Below, one piece after another: positions 36,258-44,286 of a stretch of 64,000 nt of DNA. The DNA comes from Ensifer adhaerens (lineage in GTDB: Bacteria; Pseudomonadota; Alphaproteobacteria; Rhizobiales; Rhizobiaceae): assembly GCA_900215285.1 (NCBI GenBank), contig OCMG01000004.1, positions 1,906,001 through 1,970,000 on the forward strand, given 5' to 3'. The position numbers and the translations under genes are program-made. Below the pieces are notes generated by a model. The model was not told the origin of the DNA. It saw only the letters and a list, made by a program, of their open reading frames with translations, and did no database searches. Position 1 is the stretch's first letter. Every line of letters starts with the position of its first letter.

Positions 36258-36288
36258 ACTCAAAAGGAAAACGGGCTCAAACCCGTTT
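36258..36288 (-). terminator. terminator of the CmcI-like methyltransferase gene
   Basis: AAACGGG (36269-36275) and CCCGTTT (36282-36288) form a stem that overlaps the gene's stop codon. On the minus strand it is followed by TTCCTTTTG. It may also serve the convergent GH2-like gene. Confidence 0.65.
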
Positions 36289-37089
36289 CAGGAAGCCGTC
36301 CGGCGAGGCGGTGATTGCCAGCTTGTGCTCGAGCGTCTTGTCGATCGCAAAGCTGAGAGGCTTTCCATCGCGGGCCGTGCGGCCCTCGTCCTCCAGAGCC
36401 TTCATATAGGCCCAGACAGCGGTCTTGGGATTGTTGCCCTTGCCCCAGGGACGATCGGCGCACATGAAGTCCGGAAGGTCTTCGACGCCTGTGTCCCAGA
36501 CGACGCAATAGGAGCCTTTCGAGGTCAGCGGTGCATAGAGTTCCAGTTCGGCGAGCACGTGGTCATGCGTGTGATTGGAATCGAGGAACACCATCACGCG
36601 CTCGTATCCCTCGGCTTCCTTCAGCACCTGGGCAAACACGTCATCGGCCACGGAGGAGCCTTCGATCATCGTGATCTTGTGGCGCAGTGGATGCGCATCA
36701 ATGCCGGCGCGATTGTGGGCGCGAATGTCTATGTCGACACCGACGACCTTGCGGCGGCTCGCCTTGGGGTCGAGGATCTGTCCGGTCTGCACGGCGTCGC
36801 AATAGTCGAGCATGGCCAGCATGGAGGCGCTCATGACCAGCGAACCGCCATGGGCGATCCCGGTCTCGACAATGAGGTCCGGCCGGCAGGCCCAGATGAG
36901 TTCCTGGATCGCATAGGTATCTTGCGGCACCTGGACGATCGGGCGGCCGAGCCAGGAGAAATTCAGCGCATAGCGATGGTGGATCGCCTCGCGGTTCCAT
37001 ATGTTGGAAAGGCCAAGGAAATCGCGGTCTTCGCCGATACCCTTGATGTTGTTGGCGACGTATTGGCGGAATTCTTCGTTCGGGTCCAT
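36277..37089 (-). CDS. CmcI-like methyltransferase (cephalosporin hydroxylase family)
   Basis: A 270-aa SAM-dependent methyltransferase-fold protein. It has VETGIAHGGSLVMSASML for the SAM-binding loop, GVDIDIRAHNR, and FLDSNHTHDHVLAELELY with the Asp/His cluster of this family. Members in rhamnosyl and polysaccharide loci methylate sugar hydroxyls, despite the antibiotic-derived family name. It sits 71 bases after an FkbM methyltransferase at the edge of the polysaccharide cluster, so sugar O-methylation is likely. Confidence 0.87.
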   Translation of the reverse strand: MDPNEEFRQYVANNIKGIGEDRDFLGLSNIWNREAIHHRYALNFSWLGRPIVQVPQDTYAIQELIWACRPDLIVETGIAHGGSLVMSASMLAMLDYCDAVQTGQILDPKASRRKVVGVDIDIRAHNRAGIDAHPLRHKITMIEGSSVADDVFAQVLKEAEGYERVMVFLDSNHTHDHVLAELELYAPLTSKGSYCVVWDTGVEDLPDFMCADRPWGKGNNPKTAVWAYMKALEDEGRTARDGKPLSFAIDKTLEHKLAITASPDGFLKRV

Positions 37090-37160
37090 GTCCCTCGGTC
37101 CTGTTCGGGCGCTGCGATGTCAGGGCAGCGCGGGTCGATCCGGGATGGCGCGGTGAGGTG

Positions 37161-38405
37161 TCATCCGCGTTCTTCCGGAATGGCGTAGATCACCGCGCCC
37201 GTGCCGCACCAGCTATGGAGGCGGAAGAGGAAGCGGTGGCGGGTGAGCGTGTGCATCAGCCATCGGGCTGTCGCGTAAAGGCCATCGGCATTGTGATAGA
37301 CGGTGGCCATCACGATGGGGCGATGCGTGGCGAGTGTCGCGGTTGCACCCTTCAAGGCCGGAAGCTCATGGCCTTCCAGATGCAGCTTGAGGATGGTCGG
37401 GGCGAGGCCGAGCGAATCGATGGTGGCCGTCTGGCGTCTGGTCTCGCCGGTCGCGGCGATCTGCGAGGCATAGCCCAGCCCTGCGTGGAAGCTGCGGATC
37501 TGCGACGCGTCGTCCAGAACCGCGTCGAGCAGGCTGCATTTCGCCGACTGATCGGCGGGGAGGGCGGCGAGGGTCTGGCGGAGCGTGAGAAGGCTTTTCT
37601 GATCGGGTTCGATTGCGGTCAGCGCGCGAAATCTGCCCTGGCGTTCGTCAATAAAGCGGCGTCCCACCAGGCCGTAATGCGCTCCGGCATCGATGTAGTG
37701 CTCCTCGTCGGTCATTGCGGCCAACACTTCAGGAATGAAGAAGCGGTCGCCGACGATCACGGGGGCGTCGCCGAAGGTCCATTCCTGCCGCAGGCGTCGC
37801 CAGGCCAGAAACTGCAGATGATGGGCGCGGGATCGATCGTCGGCCCAGCCGCTCAGAACCTCCTCCAGCGCGGTCGTGTCCGCCTCCGTGAAGGGATCGG
37901 CGATCCAGCCGTTCGAGAGCGGATGGCGGTCGCGGAAGCTTTCGGCGATATCGTAATAGGGCACCACATTCGCCCATCCGGCGGCGCGCAGCGAGGCCTG
38001 CAAGGGGGAGAAGGGGCTGGTGGCGATGCTGACCGCGAGCATGGCTTCGCGCTTGAAGGCGGGATCGACGGCGTCGGGATGCAGCACAGGAATGCCGGCC
38101 CAGCCCGGATCGGCGGATATCGCCTCCGCATTGCGGTCGATGACCGCCGCGATCGGAATATCGAGATAGCGCAGGTGATCCCGGGCAAGCCGGCCCAGAT
38201 CGCCAGCGCCATAGAGGGCGAGCGGCTGATTTGGCCGAAGGGCGTGCGCTGCCGATTCTGCGGCGGCGATTTCGCTCAGGAATACGCATGCTTCGGCGGA
38301 TGACGGCGCGGTCGCGAAGGCGCGCGCAATCACGTCCGCATTCGGCGGATCGTTTTCCGTCTTTTGCCGTACTGCGCTCACAGCGTCCCCGAGGCCGTTC
38401 AACAT
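37161..38405 (-). CDS. FkbM-family methyltransferase with N-terminal Rossmann-like domain
   Basis: A 414-aa protein in two parts. Residues about 60-160 contain LALYGAGDLGRLARDHL and IPIAAVIDRNAEAI, a nucleotide- or sugar-binding Rossmann-like unit. The C-terminal part (from about 230) is an FkbM methyltransferase (EHYIDAGAHYGLVGRRF, IEPDQKSL, LKLHLEGHELPALKGA). It probably O-methylates a sugar of the local polysaccharide. The ATG at 38405 was preferred over a GTG nine bases upstream. Confidence 0.87.
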   Translation of the reverse strand: MLNGLGDAVSAVRQKTENDPPNADVIARAFATAPSSAEACVFLSEIAAAESAAHALRPNQPLALYGAGDLGRLARDHLRYLDIPIAAVIDRNAEAISADPGWAGIPVLHPDAVDPAFKREAMLAVSIATSPFSPLQASLRAAGWANVVPYYDIAESFRDRHPLSNGWIADPFTEADTTALEEVLSGWADDRSRAHHLQFLAWRRLRQEWTFGDAPVIVGDRFFIPEVLAAMTDEEHYIDAGAHYGLVGRRFIDERQGRFRALTAIEPDQKSLLTLRQTLAALPADQSAKCSLLDAVLDDASQIRSFHAGLGYASQIAATGETRRQTATIDSLGLAPTILKLHLEGHELPALKGATATLATHRPIVMATVYHNADGLYATARWLMHTLTRHRFLFRLHSWCGTGAVIYAIPEERG

Positions 38406-38601
38406 GGATTTCACTTAGCAGCGACAGGCTTTCCCGTGGCTTGTCATCGGCAGAAGGAGGCCCAGATTAGCAGAGTTAGCCATGACATTGGGCGCGTGGT
38501 AGGCTGAAACGGCAAGTTTGGCGCAATCGCGATCTGCTTATGCTCGCACGATATCTGGCGCGACAGGTCTTGACCCTGTTTACTGCCATCTGGAGAAAGA
38601 C

Positions 38602-39681
38602 ATGAAAGCCCAGTTGAAGCCGCGCATCAACCTCGAAGGGCGCACGGCGCTTGAGACGGTGATTCCGATCGAGACGCCCTTCATCGTCTTCATCGATCCG
38701 GCGAGCTCGTGCAATTTCAAGTGCACCTTCTGCCCGACCGGTCACCGCCAGCTGATCGCGGAGACGGGCCGTTTCCAGGGCGCGATGAAATATGATGTCT
38801 TCACCAAGGCGATCGACGATCTGGCTGGTTTCAACAAGCCGATCAAGGTGCTGCGCATGTACAAGGATGGCGAGCCCTTCCTGAACCGGCGGCTTGCCGA
38901 CATGATCGCCTATGCCAAGAAGAGCGGCTATGTCGACTATATCGACACGACGACCAACGGCACGTTCCTGACGCCGGAGCGGCTCGGCCCGGTCATCGAG
39001 GCGGGTCTCGACAAGATCAATATTTCCGTCGACGGGATGACGCGCGAGACCTATCGCGAGTTCACCGGCTTCGACTTCGATTTCGACAAGTTCGTCGCTG
39101 GCGTCAAATGGCTCTACGAGAACAAGGGCGAGATGGAAATGTCCATCAAGATCCCCGGCGAACTCATCACCGAGCCGCAGCGGCAGGAATTCTTCGACAC
39201 GTTCGGCGACCATTGCGACCGCATCTTCATCGAGAATTTCGCGCCCTGCTGGCCGGAATTCAATGTCGAGGAGCGCTCAGGGATCAAGATCGGCAATGTC
39301 GGCATCTATCAGCAGGAGCTGCGCCCGACCGACACCTGTCCCTATATCTTCTATGCCATGAGCGTGAATGCCGACGGGCTCGTCTCGTCCTGCTTCCTCG
39401 ATTGGGGCCGCAAGCTGATCATCGGCGATGTGCGCAAGGAAACGCTCGTCGAGATCTGGAATTCGGACAAGATGAATGCGTTGCGGTTGCAGCATCTGGA
39501 AGGCCGGCGCTGCGAAAACCAGGTCTGCGGCAATTGCGGCCAGCTGACCCATTGCCTGCCCGACAATATCGACGATCACCGCCCGATGCTGCTCGAACGC
39601 TTCCGCGAGAAGGTGAAGATTGCCGATGGCGTGGTGGCACCCGGCGGCGTGCGCAAGATCGTACCGGTGGCGGCCGAGTAG
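38602..39681 (+). CDS. radical SAM/SPASM-domain protein
   Basis: A 359-aa radical SAM enzyme. The [4Fe-4S] motif is Cys37-x3-Cys41-x2-Cys44 (SCNFKCTFC). A SPASM-type C-terminal region has cysteines in TCPYIFYAMSVNADG, SSCFLDWG and CENQVCGNCGQLTHC for auxiliary clusters. The start at 38602 follows TGGAGAAAG. It lies in the polysaccharide locus, divergent from the FkbM gene, so it may modify a sugar or a protein linked to it. The exact reaction cannot be read from sequence. Confidence 0.9.
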   Translation: MKAQLKPRINLEGRTALETVIPIETPFIVFIDPASSCNFKCTFCPTGHRQLIAETGRFQGAMKYDVFTKAIDDLAGFNKPIKVLRMYKDGEPFLNRRLADMIAYAKKSGYVDYIDTTTNGTFLTPERLGPVIEAGLDKINISVDGMTRETYREFTGFDFDFDKFVAGVKWLYENKGEMEMSIKIPGELITEPQRQEFFDTFGDHCDRIFIENFAPCWPEFNVEERSGIKIGNVGIYQQELRPTDTCPYIFYAMSVNADGLVSSCFLDWGRKLIIGDVRKETLVEIWNSDKMNALRLQHLEGRRCENQVCGNCGQLTHCLPDNIDDHRPMLLERFREKVKIADGVVAPGGVRKIVPVAAE

Positions 39682-39691
39682 CCGCCAGCGC

Positions 39692-41470
39692 TTAACCTGC
39701 CTTTGCGCCAGCCTCCATGGCCACGCGCGCGATTTCATCGATGACGATCTTCTGTGCTTCCGGCACCGTGACATTATGGTCGCTGTCGCCTAGCGAAACG
39801 AAGCGGGTATTGGTGTAGCGCTTCAGGCCGGCGAGGTCGCTGCCGAAGACCATGCGCGCCTGTTCAATGCCCGGATCGTGTCGGCCATATGCGAGAACGA
39901 CAGGCGCGCCGCGGTCGGCAAGCGACTTGAACGCCGAATGGATCTCCGATTTCAGGCGATTGCCAGCCGAGAGATTGCCGAGCGCCGGTTCGATCCTGTT
40001 GTAGGTCTTGGCGATGATCAGTCGGAGGATCGCTCGAGCCGCCGCGTTCAGGTCGACCTGGCCGCGCAAAAGGCGACGGAAGGTCTCCGGATTCATCGCG
40101 CGCTTGGAATAGTCGCCCAGCGGACGAGACACTTTCTTCAGCGCCTCCTCGACGCTCTGGCTCGTGTCCCAGACAAAGGCATAGGAGTTGACGACCACCA
40201 CGCCGGCCGCATTGCGGTTGCCGACGCTGGCATGGAAGGCGTGGTAGCCGCCGCTGCAGCGTCCTGCTAGAACGGCCGGCTTGCCTGTCAGCGCCGCCAA
40301 TTCCTTCAGGGCCATTGCAACATCGCGGTCGAGGCTTTTCGAGTAGAGCATCTGGGCCGGATCGCCGGGCGCCGAAGGGCTATCGGCGATGCCGGCGGCG
40401 TCGAAGCGCAGGCTCGCGATCCCGCGCCGTGCGAGTTCGCGGGCGGTTGCCGCACCGGAATTGGCCCAGGCCGAGGCGCGGTCATAGCTTGTGCTGACCA
40501 GAAGGACGGGGGCTCCACGCGTTTCACCAACCGGTTCGCAGAATGTGCCGATCAGTCTGCCGGCGTCTCCGAAGCGACGGCCGGTCTCGCGATAGCCTTC
40601 CCCGGCCAGCGGCTCGACGCATGCAGGCTCCTGTGATGCAAGCGGCATTTCCGTAGCGGCGATCCCGCGCACCCAGCCGGCGATTTCGCCGACAAGCTTG
40701 ACGGGTGTTCTGGAAATCAGGGGATTGACGACGAGGGCGTCGAAGCCGTCGTAGGGGAGGCGTGTCACGTCAGCTCCGCCGCCGGCGAGCGCATCGGCCA
40801 GCGCGCCGTCGCTGTCGCGACCCTGTCGGCAGACGGCGAGAACGGGTGCCGGACGAGAGAGACCGAGGCCGGGATCACGCAGCTTCCGGACCTCTGCTGC
40901 AACGGCGTCGGGCATGGTCATGCCGGCAATGGTCAGCGCGCCGGTTTCGGTATATTCCGGCCCGAGCCCGAGGTCCGCGGCGATCATCTTCCACCACAGA
41001 CCCGTTTCGCGCGCGTAGAGGCGGCCGGAGGTGACGGGTGCCAGCAATGCCATGCCGGCGAGGTTTCCGATGCGGCCTTCTGCCAGCAGCGCCAGCGTTG
41101 CGCCCAGGCCGTGGCCCAGGAGAACGAGCTTTGATGTGCCGGAAAGCCTGCCTGTTTCATGCGCAGCGCTGGCAATGGCCGTCAGCCAGCCGTCGAGGGT
41201 GATATCCGCTGCCGCTTCGGCGGAATCGCCGCTGCCCGGCAGGTCGAAGCGGAGGCTCGCGATGCCTCGGGCTGATAAAGCCTCGGCAATCTCACGATAG
41301 AATTTGCGCACCGACATGTCCTCGAAGCCCCAGGGGCTGATCAGGAGGACCGCGGTATCGGATGGTGTAGCTAGCGGCATGGCGGGCGTGAAAATGCCGG
41401 CCATCCGGTCGAAGCGAACGGGCGTTCCAGCCTGGGAAGATGCATCGGTCGTCATGATGTGGGCGTTCAT
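39692..41470 (-). CDS. tandem alpha/beta-hydrolase protein with altered nucleophile positions
   Basis: A 592-aa fusion of two alpha/beta-hydrolase domains. Both have the SLRFDxxGxxDS strand-helix signature (residues 72-83 and 353-364). The nucleophile elbow is GHGLG in the first domain (Gly121 in place of Ser) and GRCSG in the second (Cys405). The second keeps a late SDHNVTVPE His. Similar hydrolases occur with exopolysaccharide/exosortase loci and may transfer or remove acyl groups. It overlaps the flippase gene by four bases (ATGA), so it is part of the polysaccharide operon. Confidence 0.85.
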   Translation of the reverse strand: MNAHIMTTDASSQAGTPVRFDRMAGIFTPAMPLATPSDTAVLLISPWGFEDMSVRKFYREIAEALSARGIASLRFDLPGSGDSAEAAADITLDGWLTAIASAAHETGRLSGTSKLVLLGHGLGATLALLAEGRIGNLAGMALLAPVTSGRLYARETGLWWKMIAADLGLGPEYTETGALTIAGMTMPDAVAAEVRKLRDPGLGLSRPAPVLAVCRQGRDSDGALADALAGGGADVTRLPYDGFDALVVNPLISRTPVKLVGEIAGWVRGIAATEMPLASQEPACVEPLAGEGYRETGRRFGDAGRLIGTFCEPVGETRGAPVLLVSTSYDRASAWANSGAATARELARRGIASLRFDAAGIADSPSAPGDPAQMLYSKSLDRDVAMALKELAALTGKPAVLAGRCSGGYHAFHASVGNRNAAGVVVVNSYAFVWDTSQSVEEALKKVSRPLGDYSKRAMNPETFRRLLRGQVDLNAAARAILRLIIAKTYNRIEPALGNLSAGNRLKSEIHSAFKSLADRGAPVVLAYGRHDPGIEQARMVFGSDLAGLKRYTNTRFVSLGDSDHNVTVPEAQKIVIDEIARVAMEAGAKAG

Positions 41471-42999
41471 GGAAGTTCAACCTCACCCGTCTGGGGTGCA
41501 GCAATATTGACAAGACGAATATAGAATGGGCGCACGCGAAGCGGAACGCGGCCGGAAAGCCCTGTGAGGACGGTTCGGTCCGCCGGGTCGATGGCCCGCA
41601 TGATGCGCAGCGCCGGAACATAGGCAACCGCACCGGCAATGATGCCGGCAACCACGCCCAAAATCCCCGGCAGAATCCGCGTGGCAGCATAAGCCAGCGC
41701 CGCAGTGACGAGGGCGGCGGCAGCGATGCGAAGGATGCGCAGCACGATGCCGCTGTTGCTACCGGATTTCGGAATGTAGCGCATGATGAATGCGCCCATG
41801 ATGACCAGTGTCAGGTTCCGCATGGCGGCAGCGCCTTCGCCACCCAGGAAGGGGACGGCGGCGAAGAGGCCCACGGCCATCACGCACGCGCCGACGACGG
41901 TGGTGCGCAGCCGAATGTCCTGGCGGTCCATCGAGAACACATATTGCGTGCAAAGCTGGAGGAAGACGGCGGCGGGTACGCCGGCCGCCAGAATGGCGAC
42001 GATAATGCCTGCCTCGCGGTAGGCTGGACCGTAGATGCCGGTCACCAGCGGCTCCGCGACGGCGGCCAGGCCGAAACTCATCGGCAGCGTCAGATAGGCG
42101 AAATTGCGCATGACGGTGACGAGCAGGTCGGAGGAGAGGGTGCCGTTCTTCTCCGAATGGGCCGCATAATAGGGAACGAGGCTGCCTGTGAGCTGGATCG
42201 GAAGCTGCAGCGCAAGGTTGGCCAGTGACGTGGCGACCGCATAATAGCCGACAGCTTCCGACGAGCGGAATTCCTGCAGGAAAACGATCTCGGGCCGCGC
42301 CAGGAAGATGGCGGTGATGATGAATTCGATGACGATGAGGAACGACGTGCTGGCAATTCGCCTGGGCTCCATGCCGCAACTGTCGGGTCGCTTGCGCAGC
42401 ACGTTCAGCGTCGTGAGGAACAAGGGGATCTGGCCGAGCGCATAACCGGCAAGCGCGCCTTCGATGCCCCAATACCATGCGCCCACACCGACACCAGCGA
42501 CCTGCACCACGGCGCTGAGGCTCGAGACGCGGAAGAAAAAGCCGAGCTGCTGCTCGCCGATGAGGTAGTTCTTGGCGAAGGAACCGAGCGACTGGACGAT
42601 GAACAGGCCGCCGGTCAGCAGGGCAATTACCGGGGTCGAGGCGAGTCCATGGCTGTGGCCCTCATAATGCAGCCAGACCGTGGCGGCGACGGCGAGCCAA
42701 AGCGTTGCTGCCGTTACGGGCCAGGCGAGGAAGGAACCGAAGCCACGCCGCGCCTCGCTGTCATAACCGCGGGCGGCAAGTTGCGGCAGGATCCGGAGCA
42801 TGGAGATGCCGGTGCCGAGTTCCGCGATGAGGGAGCCGGTCACCACCATCCAGAGCGAAAAGGCGATCATGCCGTTCGCTTCAGGGCCCAGCAGGCGCGC
42901 CACGATGACGGACGAGACAAAACCGGTCAGCAGCAGCGCGAGCCCCGCGGCCGCGTTGAGGACCGAATTTTTCACGATGCCGTTGTTTGCAGGTTTCAT
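41467..42999 (-). CDS. Wzx-like polysaccharide flippase
   Basis: A 510-aa inner-membrane protein with about 12-14 helices, of the MOP/polysaccharide-transport superfamily (GFVSSVIVARLLGPEANGMIAF, EAVGYYAVATSLANLALQLP). It probably flips lipid-linked oligosaccharide units to the periplasm. It is 215 bases from the GT2 gene and coupled to the tandem hydrolase. Confidence 0.9.
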   Translation of the reverse strand: MKPANNGIVKNSVLNAAAGLALLLTGFVSSVIVARLLGPEANGMIAFSLWMVVTGSLIAELGTGISMLRILPQLAARGYDSEARRGFGSFLAWPVTAATLWLAVAATVWLHYEGHSHGLASTPVIALLTGGLFIVQSLGSFAKNYLIGEQQLGFFFRVSSLSAVVQVAGVGVGAWYWGIEGALAGYALGQIPLFLTTLNVLRKRPDSCGMEPRRIASTSFLIVIEFIITAIFLARPEIVFLQEFRSSEAVGYYAVATSLANLALQLPIQLTGSLVPYYAAHSEKNGTLSSDLLVTVMRNFAYLTLPMSFGLAAVAEPLVTGIYGPAYREAGIIVAILAAGVPAAVFLQLCTQYVFSMDRQDIRLRTTVVGACVMAVGLFAAVPFLGGEGAAAMRNLTLVIMGAFIMRYIPKSGSNSGIVLRILRIAAAALVTAALAYAATRILPGILGVVAGIIAGAVAYVPALRIMRAIDPADRTVLTGLSGRVPLRVRPFYIRLVNIAAPQTGEVELP

Positions 43000-43213
43000 G
43001 TCATTTCCATTGCAGGCAGACGGGCTATCCGGCGCGGCATGTCGCGCGACATTTCCCGTCTCTTAATTTTCATGCGGTTCCGGGCGCGAAGCGGATGCGC
43101 GACCGCCGGAACAGCTCAATCATGTGCCATTTCGGGATGGGAGCCTAGCGCTCAAAGCTTAAGACATCCGAACGGGTCGGTGCGCACGTCTCCGGACTTC
43201 CAGCCATGGTTTA

Positions 43214-44095
43214 TCACGCCTTAAAATTGCGCCAGCCGTAAAGGCGTCCGCGCATGATGGCGCGCGAGCGTCGCGCGAGCGTCGGCTTCATCGTGACCGT
43301 ATAGACGAGATAGCCGGCGGCGGGGCGGAGCAGTTCCGGCAGGAATTCGGCCAGCGAATAGCCGTGGCGGCGCATCACGAAGCCCTTGCCGCGGCTGTAG
43401 CCATGCATCTTGGCGATATGCGCTTCCGGATTTGCGCTGGGCTGCTCCTCCGGATGGTAGCCATAGAGTGCGCGACGGAAATAGCCTTTCGCGCCCTGGG
43501 AGAGACAGCGCAGCACGAGATCCTGGCCTTCGCCCGAGTTCCACGGCGTACCGGAGCCGGCACCGAGGTCCTCGTCGAAGCCTCCGGCCTTGCGGAAGGT
43601 GTCTGCACGGAAAACGATGACCCATTCGATCAGCACATGCCAGATGTTGGCCCGCGAAATCTGTGCATCCTCGCCAAGGAAGGAAACCATAATCTCCTTT
43701 CCATCCTTGTTGAGCGAACGGCCGGAATAGATGTCTGCCGGCTCCGTCTCGATCAGGCGGCGCAGCGTCTTCAGGAAATCCGCCGGATACCAGCTGTCGT
43801 CGTCGGGAAACAGAAGCCAATCGCCCCTGGCGTGACGCGCACCGAGATTGCGGCCGCGGTCGAGACCCTTCTCGCTCGACCTGATATGGCGGATCGGGAA
43901 GCGGGCCTCGTAATCGGCCAGGATCGGGACGAGCCGGTCATCCTGGTTCTGGTCCACCACGATCAGTTCGAAGCGGTCGTCGGCCTGCGCGCTCAACGTT
44001 TCGAGAAGCAACCGCATCTCGACATCGCGTCCCAGTGTCGATGCGATCAGGGAGATCAAGGCAGGCGAGGCGTTGCTGGTAGGCTCTTGAGACAT
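43214..44095 (-). CDS. glycosyltransferase family 2
   Basis: A 293-aa GT-A fold transferase. It shows ISLIASTLGRDVEMRLLLETL, a nucleotide-binding VDQNQDD, the metal-binding DDD of LLFPDDDSWYP, and GSGTPWNSGEGQDLVLRCL for the acceptor region. It adds one sugar to the growing repeat unit. The start at 44095 was chosen because upstream sequence is outside the family pattern. It is divergent from the co-polymerase gene. Confidence 0.9.
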   Translation of the reverse strand: MSQEPTSNASPALISLIASTLGRDVEMRLLLETLSAQADDRFELIVVDQNQDDRLVPILADYEARFPIRHIRSSEKGLDRGRNLGARHARGDWLLFPDDDSWYPADFLKTLRRLIETEPADIYSGRSLNKDGKEIMVSFLGEDAQISRANIWHVLIEWVIVFRADTFRKAGGFDEDLGAGSGTPWNSGEGQDLVLRCLSQGAKGYFRRALYGYHPEEQPSANPEAHIAKMHGYSRGKGFVMRRHGYSLAEFLPELLRPAAGYLVYTVTMKPTLARRSRAIMRGRLYGWRNFKA

Positions 44096-44286
44096 GTTCC
44101 GGTCCGTTTCGACGTCATGCGGCGCAGGATACGGGAGTGCCGTTAATGATTGGCTGCGATCGCGCCTCAACCGGGAAACGTGGTGAATCACTTCTCGCGC
44201 CGATTGACCGATTGTTAATCATAATCTGCGAGTTTCGATGCCCGAAGCCTTTTTCTGTTGGCCAGTTTTTCGGGATCGTATTGCGT

